From assembly GCA_029260075.1 (NCBI GenBank), contig JAJDDY010000089.1, positions 62,001 to 126,000 on the forward strand: 64,000 nt of DNA, given 5' to 3'. Every line of letters starts with the position of its first letter. The first letter of the stretch is position 1. The notes beneath the pieces are model-generated. The model saw only the letters and a list, made by a program, of their open reading frames with translations, had not been told where the DNA came from and did no database searches. The translations under genes were made by a program, and so were the position numbers. This document shows, piece after piece, positions 43,718-52,943 of the stretch. The DNA comes from Phycisphaerae bacterium (GTDB lineage: Bacteria; Planctomycetota; Phycisphaerae; UBA1845).

Positions 43718-44532
43718 GCGGTGCGCTCTACGTCGGCGTTGACCTCGGATCATCCGCGACGAAGTGCGTCGTGCTCGATGAGACGACGACGTTGGTGGGC
43801 TATCACGTGGTTAAGTCGGGTTTCGATTACGTCGAGGCGGGCCAAGTTGCACTGCACCATGCCCTGGCCAAGGCAGAGGGGGAGCCTGCGGACGTTGCAT
43901 ACTGCGTGTCCACCGGATACGGACGCGAGCGCGTCGCGCTGGCGAACCGTCGTGTTACCGAAATCACCTGTCATGCGCGCGGCGCGCGCGAGTGGTACCC
44001 CGCGGTGCGGAACATTATCGACGTGGGTGGTCAGGACACGAAGGTCATTCGTCTGAGCGAAGGCGGGCGTATGGCTGACTACCGGATGAACGCCAAGTGT
44101 GCCGCCGGCACGGGGACGTTTCTCGAATCGACGGCGCACAAGCTGGACTTGTCGCTTCAGCAATTGGACGAACTGGCGATGACGTCGACCGAGCCGGCTG
44201 TGGTCAACAGCTACTGCACGGTGTTCGCCGGAACGGAAGTGATCGAGCGCATCAAAGAGGGTCAGCCGGCAAGGGACATTGCGATGGGACTGTTTCGTTC
44301 GATCGCTACGCGCGTGTCGGAGATGCTGGCTGTTCGTGATGGTGCTGTCGCGGTCACAGGAGGGGTCGCAGCCCACTGTCGCGCGTTGGTGCGAGCGCTT
44401 GAAGAAGTTCTGGAGACTGAGGTTTTGCTGCCCCCGATGCCGCAATACGCCGGCGCTTTTGGTGCGGCGCTGCTTGCTACTGAAACGAACGATGCCGAAA
44501 GGAGCTCAACCAGCCATGTTGCGCACCGGTGA
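43714..44532 (+). CDS. Activator ATPase (BcrA/BadF/HgdC family) cognate to the upstream D-component
   Basis: 272 aa, ATG at 43714. ASKHA-fold ATPase: VGVDLGSSATKCVVL at the N-terminus, VGGQDTKVIRL, and the intersubunit [4Fe-4S] cysteines in NAKCAAGTGTFLE and NSYCTVFAGTEV. A second nucleotide motif GGVAAHCRAL is near the C-terminus. It would hydrolyse ATP to push low-potential electrons into the preceding FeS protein. Together they form a free-standing D-component/activator pair, separate from the four-subunit benzoyl-CoA reductase 8 kb downstream, which has its own two ATPase subunits. Confidence 0.85.
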   Translation: MSGALYVGVDLGSSATKCVVLDETTTLVGYHVVKSGFDYVEAGQVALHHALAKAEGEPADVAYCVSTGYGRERVALANRRVTEITCHARGAREWYPAVRNIIDVGGQDTKVIRLSEGGRMADYRMNAKCAAGTGTFLESTAHKLDLSLQQLDELAMTSTEPAVVNSYCTVFAGTEVIERIKEGQPARDIAMGLFRSIATRVSEMLAVRDGAVAVTGGVAAHCRALVRALEEVLETEVLLPPMPQYAGAFGAALLATETNDAERSSTSHVAHR

Positions 44533-47500
44533 TCTAGGGGTCCATCCGCCCGGCGCCTTGGGCGTCGCGTTCTTTGTCCATGCGCGCGCGGAGTGTTTCG
44601 TGGGACGCGGCGGTGACGGCATTACTCAAACACTCAAGGACGCGGGAATACTCAATCTTCTGGACGATGGTCGGCAGCGGGCGATTGATCTTGACGGCAA
44701 CATCTTGGCCAATCTTCTCGAAGCCGACGCGTTGGATCGTATGCCCGAGCTTCTTTTTGTCTGTTGTAACCCAAGCCAATTGGGTCTTTTTACCGGGGAG
44801 CTGGTGCGTTTCCTTGAGAATCTGGCCGGGCGCGGGCGTTTGGCTTCGATCGAAGAGATTCGCCAGCGCGTACCGATTCTGTTCGTGCTGCCCAACGGCG
44901 TGCTCATGGAGCAAACCGTCTCAACCTACGAAGATCAAATCAACGAATCGATGCTCATGGAACGCCTTCCGGGCGTGGACGAGTCGATGGTGACGGCGCT
45001 GATCGATCGGGTCGTACGAGGAATATCATTACAGGCTGGCGGACGTCGAGGGATGGGGCGTGACACGGTGTACCTTCTTCAGAAGAAGGGCTCAGTGGTG
45101 TTTGCGGGCGGCGGCGACGGCGAGCGGCAACGCGTCGAGACGATCCTTGCAGCGCACGACTACCCGTTTCACCACGCGAAGGGCATGTCCGGTACGCGTA
45201 TCGAATTCGACAAGGCCATGATATCCATCGTGCTCAACGTCGGTGGGTTGATTCACACTGTCAAACCAAGCGGCGAGCTGATCGATCTTCGTATGGGCGA
45301 TCTTTGCAAGGATTCGACCAAAGCGGATTTCGTCGATCGCATCGGACGCGCCGTGTTTGATGTGGGACAGGCTGTCGGTGCCTATCCGAACGATGTGACC
45401 TATGAAGAAATTTGGGCGAAGCATCGTGCCATTATCTTGTCCTTCGCCGGACACATGACCAGCTCAGTCAAGACCCTGCGCGACACGCTGGCCAACGGTC
45501 TAAATAGTGTCGCGCTGTTCTCAAATGAGGAATGGATTCTTACGCCGCTGGGTCGCTATGCCGCCAAAGCCGGTCTCGCCGAGGCGGAATCGCTGTTCAA
45601 ATCACTCAAGCGTGAGGTTCAAGCATCTATGGCGCGAGCGATTCGCTATCGCGATCACGCCGACAACGGTGGACAACCCGGAGCTATGGATATGGAGCTA
45701 ACCGCTCAGCGCAACATCAGTGTGGAACTATTCGACGCGGGCTCCGACCATGTAACAGTGGTTGGCACGATGCTCGACAATGAGCACCTGATCAAGCTCG
45801 ACGTCAAGATTTACCTGCCCGACGAACAGATTGTCAGCAGTCGGTTGAACATGATTCGTGTGCCGTTTCCCGTCTGTCGAGAAGTGGAGGGTGCGGCGGA
45901 GCGTCTTGTGGGTCTGCGGATCGAGCGTGGGGTGCTAGCGGAAATCACTCGCCGCGTAGGTGGTCGCGTGGGGTGTTCGCACATCAGGGAACTGGCTACG
46001 AACATTGTTTACTTCGTGGCGTCCGATCTGGTGCGTCGGCGTGCCGGCTTGGATCCAGCGAGCCCGGGCTTCGCACAGAAATCGCCCGACGAACGATTCG
46101 TGCTGACCAAAGATCTTCTGCGCGATACATGCCTAGCGTATTGCCAAACGACGTCGCAAGGCTTGGACGAGCAAATCGGTATCAAGCGCGTGGGCGAAGT
46201 CTATGAAAGCAAGATCCCGCTGGGCGACTATGAACCGTCGCTGGGTGTCGTTCTGCGACAACGTGCCGAGCGTTGGGGCGACAAGCCATTCGTGCGCACG
46301 CGTAAGGGCGATGACGACGTAACGATATCGTGGTCGCAGTTCTCCACCGCCGTGCGCACGATCGCACGAAAATTGATCGATATCGGCGTGCGCCCCGGCG
46401 ACCGCATAGGGATGATCTCGGAAAACCGATCGGAGATGTTCGAAGCCGATCTGGCGATTATGGCCATCGGCGCCGTAACCGTACCCGTGTTCGCCGGATA
46501 TCCTCGACGTCAAGTCGCGTATGTTCTAGGTCACGCCAAGCCGGCGTTCGTCATTGTCTCTGGAATGCACCAGCTAAGAAAGATTGAGGCCGATCGTCAC
46601 CCCTGGGTCAAGAAATATCTCGTGATGGACCACGATGCTGATTGCGAGAACTGGGGTGCGGTCCCCTTCTCGGAGTTGCTCGAACCACCCGATACAAGCG
46701 AAACGCAACTCGACGAGAGAATCAACGCGGTGCAACCGGACGAAATGTGTCTCATCATGTATACGTCTGGAACCACGGGACCACCCAAGGGCGTCCGCCT
46801 TTCTCACCGCAACATCATTTCACAACAACAGGCCGTGGGACTCATCTGGGACGTCTCGGACAAAGACGTCTTAATGAGCTACCTGCCTTGGCACCACAGC
46901 TTCGGCGGCATCTTCGAGCGATTCCTCGCGTTGTTTCACGGTTGCGAACTTTGCCTCGACGATTCTTGCGGACGTAACCTCGACCGCATGATCGCCAACT
47001 GGAAGGCGTTCGATCCGACACTGTTCCTGAGCGTGCCGCGTGTGCATGACATGGTCGTGTCCGGAAGCCGTACACGTCCGGACGTCGATCGCATCGTTTT
47101 CGGCGGGCGGCTTCGCTTCGTGTTCACCGCCGGAGCTTCGCTGCCCGCACCGGTGGCGGCCATCTATCGTGAGCATGGCATTCCCGTCCTCGAAGGCTGG
47201 GGCCTGACCGAAACCGCCCCGAGTGTCACCCTTACGACACTGGATCATTCGTGGCGAAGCGGCTTCGTCGGGTTCCCGATCCCGGGCGTTTCGATTCGCA
47301 TCGATGACGGTCAGGAAATCCTCGTCCGCGGCCCCAACGTGATGAGCGGCTACCTCGACGACGAAGAGGCGACGGCGTACGTGCTCACCGCAGACGGTTG
47401 GTTCAAGACCGGTGACCTCGGTGAGTTTTCCAAGAACGGTCTTCGCGTGCTTGGGCGCAAGGACGGCGCCTTCAAGCTTACCACGGGTGAAAAGGTACAC

Positions 47501-47923
47501 CCGCAACGACTCGAAACGGTGTTGGTCAACGAGTCTCATTTCATCAGCCAGGCCGTAGCCTTGGGTAGTGGGAAAGACTTTGTCGCCGCGCTCGTCTATC
47601 CGGCCATGAGTGCGCTGACTCAGTGGGCCGCCGAACAAGGCATCGAGACCGACGACCTTCTAAGCGATCCAGAGGTTCGTGCGCTGATGGGCGCGGAAGT
47701 TGGGCGACTCAATGCGCTGATCGAGGTGAAGTTTCAGCGCATTCATCGCGTAATCTTGACCGATCGAGAGCCGACGCTCGCGAACGGGGAACTTACACCG
47801 TCGGGCAAGCTGGTTCGCAAGACGGTAATCGCCAACCACAAGACCGTATTGGATGACCTGTTCGCCGATGCGTCCAGCGATCGCGTCATCCAGATTCGAC
47901 AGCCGCAGCTACAAAAGGCATAA
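44516..47923 (+). CDS. Fusion of an unknown domain, a DUF2889-like domain and an AMP-forming acyl-CoA ligase
   Basis: 1135 aa from the ATG at 44516 (AAGGAG 12 bases upstream; overlaps the ATPase gene by 17 nt). Residues 1-385 are unrecognised; parts (GHMTSSVKTLRD, NEEWILTPLGRYAAKAG) faintly recall the helical half of ketopantoate/6-phosphogluconate-type dehydrogenases, but no clear Rossmann motif is seen. Residues 390-505 (ELTAQRNISVELFDAGSDHV ... GCSHIRELATNIVYF) look like DUF2889. Residues 565-1135 are a FadD15-type AMP ligase: MYTSGTTGPPKGVRLSH, WGLTETAPSVTLTT, GDLGEFSKNGLRVLGRKDG, and the lysine in TPSGKLVRK. It may activate benzoate, 4-hydroxybenzoate or a ring-cleavage acid. The fusion is continuous, with no internal stop. 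Confidence 0.8.
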   Translation: MLRTGDLGVHPPGALGVAFFVHARAECFVGRGGDGITQTLKDAGILNLLDDGRQRAIDLDGNILANLLEADALDRMPELLFVCCNPSQLGLFTGELVRFLENLAGRGRLASIEEIRQRVPILFVLPNGVLMEQTVSTYEDQINESMLMERLPGVDESMVTALIDRVVRGISLQAGGRRGMGRDTVYLLQKKGSVVFAGGGDGERQRVETILAAHDYPFHHAKGMSGTRIEFDKAMISIVLNVGGLIHTVKPSGELIDLRMGDLCKDSTKADFVDRIGRAVFDVGQAVGAYPNDVTYEEIWAKHRAIILSFAGHMTSSVKTLRDTLANGLNSVALFSNEEWILTPLGRYAAKAGLAEAESLFKSLKREVQASMARAIRYRDHADNGGQPGAMDMELTAQRNISVELFDAGSDHVTVVGTMLDNEHLIKLDVKIYLPDEQIVSSRLNMIRVPFPVCREVEGAAERLVGLRIERGVLAEITRRVGGRVGCSHIRELATNIVYFVASDLVRRRAGLDPASPGFAQKSPDERFVLTKDLLRDTCLAYCQTTSQGLDEQIGIKRVGEVYESKIPLGDYEPSLGVVLRQRAERWGDKPFVRTRKGDDDVTISWSQFSTAVRTIARKLIDIGVRPGDRIGMISENRSEMFEADLAIMAIGAVTVPVFAGYPRRQVAYVLGHAKPAFVIVSGMHQLRKIEADRHPWVKKYLVMDHDADCENWGAVPFSELLEPPDTSETQLDERINAVQPDEMCLIMYTSGTTGPPKGVRLSHRNIISQQQAVGLIWDVSDKDVLMSYLPWHHSFGGIFERFLALFHGCELCLDDSCGRNLDRMIANWKAFDPTLFLSVPRVHDMVVSGSRTRPDVDRIVFGGRLRFVFTAGASLPAPVAAIYREHGIPVLEGWGLTETAPSVTLTTLDHSWRSGFVGFPIPGVSIRIDDGQEILVRGPNVMSGYLDDEEATAYVLTADGWFKTGDLGEFSKNGLRVLGRKDGAFKLTTGEKVHPQRLETVLVNESHFISQAVALGSGKDFVAALVYPAMSALTQWAAEQGIETDDLLSDPEVRALMGAEVGRLNALIEVKFQRIHRVILTDREPTLANGELTPSGKLVRKTVIANHKTVLDDLFADASSDRVIQIRQPQLQKA

Positions 47924-49174
47924 ATGGTGACCACAAACGGACATCCAAGAATCGTAATCGTCGACGGCGCGCGAACGCCGATCGGAGTCAAGTGTGGCGC
48001 GCTTCGGCACTTTGCGCCCGAAGACTTGGCTACGTTTGCGTGCGAAGAGGCCATCCGCCGCAGCGGCGTCGCCCGCGAGCAAATTGATACGGCGGTCGGT
48101 GCCAATGTCTATCAGTACACGGCGCCGGGCGTGCAGGACATCTACTTCCCCCGCAACGTCGGGTTGCGCTGTCGACTGAGGGTGGAAACGCCTGCCCTCA
48201 TGGTGCAGCGCATTTGCGGCTCGGGTTTGCAAACGGTCGTCAGCGCCATGCAACAACTCGCCGTGCCAGACGTCATGGACGATTCGAAGACGGCGCTCTG
48301 CTTTGGCGGCGAAGTCATGTCGCGCACGCCGAAGGTGCTTCGTGCTCCGCGCAGCGCTACCAACTTCTGGGAATTCGAAGAAGGTGGCGCCGTCGAAGAC
48401 ACGCTGCTCGCCGGGCTGAATCACGACCTGGCCAATACGAGCATGATGCTCACCGCTGATGAATACGGTCATCAAACCGGCGTGACACGTAACGAATGCG
48501 ACGCCTTCGCGGCCGAATCGCACGAGCGCGCTCGGGCGGCCTATCGCAACAGTTATCTCAACGGCGGCGATGCCTTGCGTGGAATGTTTGCGATCGACGC
48601 CACGGATTTGAATGGGCAACCCGTACACCTAGCGCGGGATGAATGTACCCGTAACACGTCTGTCGAAGCGCTGGCCAAGCTGCGCGGCATTACACCCAAC
48701 AATCTTGTGTCTGCCGGAAACGCCAGCGAACTCAGCGACGGGGCGGCGGCGGTCGTGCTCGCCAATCGCGACGTCGCGAGGCAACACGGGTGGTCCACGC
48801 AATTCGAAATCGTCGGCTATGGCGTTTGTGGTGTCGATCCGCGCATCATGGGTAGTGGCCCGGTACCGTCAATCAACAAGGCCCTCGGTCGCGCCGGGCT
48901 TGAGCAACGCGACATCGCCCTTTGGGAAATCAACGAAGCCTTCGCCGCGCAATATCTAGGCGTGGAGAAACAACTCGGTCTTCCGCGAGAACACGTCAAC
49001 ATCAACGGAGGCGCCATCGCACTGGGTCATCCGCTGGCCGCAACCGGCGTGCGATTGATCGTCGACCTGATGTACGAAATGAAACGCCGCGACGTCGAAC
49101 ACGGCTGTGCTTCGGCCTGCATCGGTGGTGGTCAGGGCATGGCCGTCATCCTACGAAACACGGAATCGACATAA
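47924..49174 (+). CDS. Thiolase (acetyl-CoA acyltransferase)
   Basis: 416 aa starting immediately after the ligase stop. The active site is complete: nucleophilic Cys in VQRICGSGLQTVV, His in INGGAIALGHPLAATG and the second Cys in ASACIGGGQGMAV. In this pathway it would cleave 3-oxopimeloyl-CoA into glutaryl-CoA and acetyl-CoA after ring opening. The subfamily (acetoacetyl- versus longer-chain thiolase) cannot be fixed from motifs alone. Confidence 0.92.
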   Translation: MVTTNGHPRIVIVDGARTPIGVKCGALRHFAPEDLATFACEEAIRRSGVAREQIDTAVGANVYQYTAPGVQDIYFPRNVGLRCRLRVETPALMVQRICGSGLQTVVSAMQQLAVPDVMDDSKTALCFGGEVMSRTPKVLRAPRSATNFWEFEEGGAVEDTLLAGLNHDLANTSMMLTADEYGHQTGVTRNECDAFAAESHERARAAYRNSYLNGGDALRGMFAIDATDLNGQPVHLARDECTRNTSVEALAKLRGITPNNLVSAGNASELSDGAAAVVLANRDVARQHGWSTQFEIVGYGVCGVDPRIMGSGPVPSINKALGRAGLEQRDIALWEINEAFAAQYLGVEKQLGLPREHVNINGGAIALGHPLAATGVRLIVDLMYEMKRRDVEHGCASACIGGGQGMAVILRNTEST

Positions 49175-49202
49175 ACCGTTGGCCAGGTAATGGAATCGTC
49201 CA

Positions 49203-51704
49203 ATGAAGCACGCATTTTCCTTCGGTGATAAGTCAATCGAACCGGCCGTCCGCCGCATCAACGAGATGCGCTGTGTGGCCGTCATCGGTGCAGGCACCAT
49301 GGGGCAAGGGATCGTCATCGACCTGCTCAGAAAAACCGATTACGCCATCCTACTCGTGGACGTGAAGCAAGAGGCCCTCGACGCTGCCCGCGCTCGGTTC
49401 GAAACGATCTGGCATCAAGATGTCGCTACATTTCGGATGCGCGAAGACGAGGCCGCGAACTGTGACGCGCGGATGACGTTTACGTGCGACTACGACTCGC
49501 TCGATGAGGCCGACATCATCTGGGAGGTCGCCACCGAACGCGACGACGTGAAGGCCAGCATCTTCGCACAGATCGAGGAAGCGGCCGATCCCACGCGCCT
49601 CGCGGCGATCTTTTCGAACACGTCTTCGCATACGACAGCCGAACTGGCTGAACTGTTCAACTCCGAGGCGTTTCGCGAAAAGTTCCTGACCGTACACGGA
49701 TACTTCCCGTTCGAGGCCAACCGCCTTATCGACGTCATGAAGGGCAAGTATGCGTCACAAGCAACGTTTCAGCTTGGCATTGTGTTCGCCGATCAGATTC
49801 TGGAAAAAACGGTCATCGCCCTGCCGATCGATCATCACGGCTACATTACTGATCCGATCTTTCAGGCGATGGGCGCCATTATTTCCTGGGACGTCAAAAC
49901 CTCGCGCGACATCGTCGAGCTTGGCGGACTTTGGGACCGCTTCACGGCCAATCCTTTCGTCGTGCTCGATCAAACCGGCCATATGCCCTACACGGAGTCG
50001 TCGAGACACTTCGGCAAGGCGCTACCGGAAACTGATCGCCTGCGTAGTCTGTACCAACGCGACGGGGCGTTTTATCCGGCATGGATCGAGCGTCTCGAAA
50101 AGCAGGGCTGCACGGGCGTGGCGTCGCGCGAGCGGTGCGGCTTCTACAAGTGGAGCGACGGCGATCGGCCGAAACCGACTGCGGTGCTCGATCCGGCGAG
50201 AGGCGAATACGTTCCGATCGGGGAAGTGTCGCGAAAAGACTACTGGTCGTACTACGAAGCCGCGGAGCAGGATCGACTCACCGGCCGAATCAAGAGTGCC
50301 GAATCGCTCGTCCACGTGGCGTGCGCTGACGACGCCGGTGGGAGAGCCTTTAGACGCTACGCACTACCGATCTGCCTCTACGCCATGGACATGATTCAGG
50401 ATCGCGCAGCCACACCGGGGCAAATTAATATCGCTACGCGTGCGGGACTTCGATTTAAGGTCGGATTGATTGAACTGATCGACACGCTCATCGCTCGTCT
50501 GACGATCGACGGATTGATCGAGCTGATTCGCAGGGCGCGCGACGAGAACGCCGACGATCCGTTCATGGTAGAGATGCTCGACGTAGACGGAACCTGCGGG
50601 CCACGCAAGAACCGACCCTGCCTGCTGTGGGAAATGAAGCGTCGAAACCTCCCGGCACTGCTTGGCTATGGCAAGTACTATCGAACGCCGGTCGCGGAAC
50701 TCGATTTCGAAACCGGTACCTACCGAGGTTCCTATCTCGATCTCAAGACGGTCGCGCCTTCATCAAAGGATCGCGTCGCGAGCATCGTGTTTCATAGTCC
50801 GTTGCGCGGCAACGTGTTCAACAAGGCCGTAATCGATCAACTTGCCCATGCGTTCAGCAGTGTTCTTACGCTTCATCAAAAGGGGGCGTGTGGCGCGGTG
50901 ATGTTCACCGCCGCCGGCGGCGGGATGCGCATGCTCGGCGCCGACGCTCGGGAGTTCAATCGCGGATGGTTCCAGCGCGAGCAAGGCTACGCCCCGCTTG
51001 ATGAAGCCGACGCTGCGGCGTCAAGTCGCAACGCGGTCAGCCTGTTCCGCTTGATTCAACAAAGCCCGGTGGCCTCGATCGGTGTGTTCGGTGAAAAGTG
51101 GGGTGGCGGAGCGGAATTCACGTATTTTCTAGACCTTCGCTACGATGTTCGCGCTTACGGCTTCGCGTTCGACTCGCTCGAACGAGAAACGCTTTGGGCG
51201 CAGAAGAACACCTACAACCAACCGGAACTCGACTTCGCGATTCTTCCCGGCTTCGGCGCCGTGGGCGAACTCCGACGCCTTGGCATGGGCGATTCCGCCA
51301 TCTTCGAAGTGTTCGATCAGGGCATGACCGCAGACCGAGCGTTTCAAATTGGCCTGAGCAACGCCGTGTTCAACGACGAACAGACGGCGCTGAGTCGGGG
51401 GTTCGAGCGCACGCGTCAGATGGCCAAAGATGCGCCGTACTCGCGGGCTTTGTTCAAACAGGAACTCGCTCGCGGCGCGGACGATGAGTCGCTCGCCTCG
51501 GAAACAGGCGCCACGTTCAACCCGAAGAAGAACCCCTTTATTCGCGTCGGCTTGCTCTCCCTACTCGATCGCGGGCAACGCACACCGAAGATGGATTATT
51601 CGTGCATCGGTGTACAGCTTCCCGGATGGGATTATCCGACGGAGAACGGAACGGCAGAGATTGATGTCGCCGGGCGTGCGACAGACTGCGAGGCTACGAA
51701 GTGA
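49203..51704 (+). CDS. 3-hydroxyacyl-CoA dehydrogenase / enoyl-CoA hydratase fusion, divergent
   Basis: 833 aa. An N-terminal NAD-binding dehydrogenase (VIGAGTMGQGIVIDLL at about 24-40) comes first and a C-terminal crotonase domain (about 520-760) last, the reverse order of FadB. In the dehydrogenase the catalytic His is in TVHGYFPFEANRLIDVM; the residue 12 positions on is Asp where FadB-type enzymes have Glu. The crotonase glutamates are kept in GGGAEFTYFLDL and QPELDFAILPGFG. It could oxidise 3-hydroxypimeloyl-CoA and related acyl-CoAs. An extra C-terminal dehydrogenase-like segment lies between the two parts (about 345-500). Confidence 0.85.
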   Translation: MKHAFSFGDKSIEPAVRRINEMRCVAVIGAGTMGQGIVIDLLRKTDYAILLVDVKQEALDAARARFETIWHQDVATFRMREDEAANCDARMTFTCDYDSLDEADIIWEVATERDDVKASIFAQIEEAADPTRLAAIFSNTSSHTTAELAELFNSEAFREKFLTVHGYFPFEANRLIDVMKGKYASQATFQLGIVFADQILEKTVIALPIDHHGYITDPIFQAMGAIISWDVKTSRDIVELGGLWDRFTANPFVVLDQTGHMPYTESSRHFGKALPETDRLRSLYQRDGAFYPAWIERLEKQGCTGVASRERCGFYKWSDGDRPKPTAVLDPARGEYVPIGEVSRKDYWSYYEAAEQDRLTGRIKSAESLVHVACADDAGGRAFRRYALPICLYAMDMIQDRAATPGQINIATRAGLRFKVGLIELIDTLIARLTIDGLIELIRRARDENADDPFMVEMLDVDGTCGPRKNRPCLLWEMKRRNLPALLGYGKYYRTPVAELDFETGTYRGSYLDLKTVAPSSKDRVASIVFHSPLRGNVFNKAVIDQLAHAFSSVLTLHQKGACGAVMFTAAGGGMRMLGADAREFNRGWFQREQGYAPLDEADAAASSRNAVSLFRLIQQSPVASIGVFGEKWGGGAEFTYFLDLRYDVRAYGFAFDSLERETLWAQKNTYNQPELDFAILPGFGAVGELRRLGMGDSAIFEVFDQGMTADRAFQIGLSNAVFNDEQTALSRGFERTRQMAKDAPYSRALFKQELARGADDESLASETGATFNPKKNPFIRVGLLSLLDRGQRTPKMDYSCIGVQLPGWDYPTENGTAEIDVAGRATDCEATK

Positions 51705-51759
51705 CAGCGCTCGAATGTATTGAGTACACGAATGTCTCCGTAGACGGTTGGAGAGACCG

Positions 51760-52926
51760 ATGAGCGAACTTGTTTTTCCAGAATGGCGCGGTACGCCGCT
51801 GGACGAGATACTCTACGCATGTCGCGAGCTTGTAGAGGATCCGACGTTTCCAACCGTCAAGCGCTGGCGCGAGGCTGGCGGGAAAGTCTGCGGTCATTTC
51901 CAGGTCTACTTCCCGGAAGAAATCGCTCACGCCGCCGGCATGCTCCCCGTGAAGTTGCGCGGCGTGCCGGTCGATCCAACACACGCGGATTCGCACTTCG
52001 GTTCGTATCTGTGTTCTATCCTAAAGTCGTCACTCGAAGTCGTGCTGAGCGGCGAGCTTCAGTTGGATATGTTTGTGTCGCATCCCATCTGCGATGCGGC
52101 GCGCAATCTCGCAGCCATCTGGGGACGCAACTTCGACTACCCCTGCCAGATTCTCTATCTGCCGCAGAACGCAAACTCATCACACAGCGTCGCATACCTG
52201 GCCGACGAGTACAACCGCCTCAGGCGCACGGTCGAGGAGGTGACCGGTGCGGAGGTTTCCGAGGCGGCGATACAACGCTCTGTCGCCGTGTTCAATGAGA
52301 ACCGCCGGTTGCTACGCGAGCTGTATGAAATCAAACGCACCACACCCTGGCTCGTAGCTGCCGAGGACGCCTACAGTCTTGTTTCCGTAGGAGCCATGAT
52401 CCCGCGCGAGGAGCACAACGAGCTTCTCCGCGCGGTGCTTCCGCAGTTGACCGAGCGCGACGCCAAGCAGCAGGACCGCATCCGCGTCGTGTTCGAGGGG
52501 GGATTCTGCGAACAACCGCCACTCGATATGATTCGCATGCTGGGACGAACGTGCTACCTCGTAGACGATGATCTGCTGATCGGGCTGCGCTGGATTGTCG
52601 AAGATGTTCCGACCGACGGCGATCCCGTCGCGAATCTTGCCCACGCCTACGTGCATCGATCCTCGTACAGCCCCGTCCAACATGACGACCGTAAGCTCAA
52701 GGAAGAAATGCTGCTGAAGCGCATGAAGCGTTGCCACGCCGACGCCGCCATCATCACAGCCGCCAAAATGTGTGAGCCGGGTTTGGAAGAACAAGTGGCC
52801 TATACGAACGCGCTGGATGAACAGAAGATCCCATACTTCGTAAGTGAGTTCGAAGAGAACATGACATCGTTCGACCATCTGGAATTGCAGGTCGAAACGT
52901 TTATGGAAAACCTGCTCTTCGCTTGA
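51760..52926 (+). CDS. bcrC: Benzoyl-CoA reductase, gamma subunit (BcrC/BzdN)
   Basis: 388 aa from the ATG at 51760 (GGAGAG upstream). D-component family protein; the three cluster cysteines are in SYLCSILKSS, HPICDAARNL and AAKMCEPGLEEQ. GKVCGHFQVYFPEEIAHAAG matches the family N-terminal motif. The length and the neighbours bcrB and two ATPases show it is the gamma subunit of ATP-dependent (class I) benzoyl-CoA reductase, which holds part of the catalytic [4Fe-4S] site and dearomatises benzoyl-CoA to cyclohexa-1,5-diene-1-carbonyl-CoA. Confidence 0.92.
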   Translation: MSELVFPEWRGTPLDEILYACRELVEDPTFPTVKRWREAGGKVCGHFQVYFPEEIAHAAGMLPVKLRGVPVDPTHADSHFGSYLCSILKSSLEVVLSGELQLDMFVSHPICDAARNLAAIWGRNFDYPCQILYLPQNANSSHSVAYLADEYNRLRRTVEEVTGAEVSEAAIQRSVAVFNENRRLLRELYEIKRTTPWLVAAEDAYSLVSVGAMIPREEHNELLRAVLPQLTERDAKQQDRIRVVFEGGFCEQPPLDMIRMLGRTCYLVDDDLLIGLRWIVEDVPTDGDPVANLAHAYVHRSSYSPVQHDDRKLKEEMLLKRMKRCHADAAIITAAKMCEPGLEEQVAYTNALDEQKIPYFVSEFEENMTSFDHLELQVETFMENLLFA

Positions 52927-52943
52927 GCATAGCGAGTATTCCT

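Noticed and set aside
44279-44515. N-terminal extension of the ligase fusion through the ATPase gene
   Set aside because: This part is out of frame with the conserved ATPase and has no family similarity; the ATG at 44516 with AAGGAG is better.
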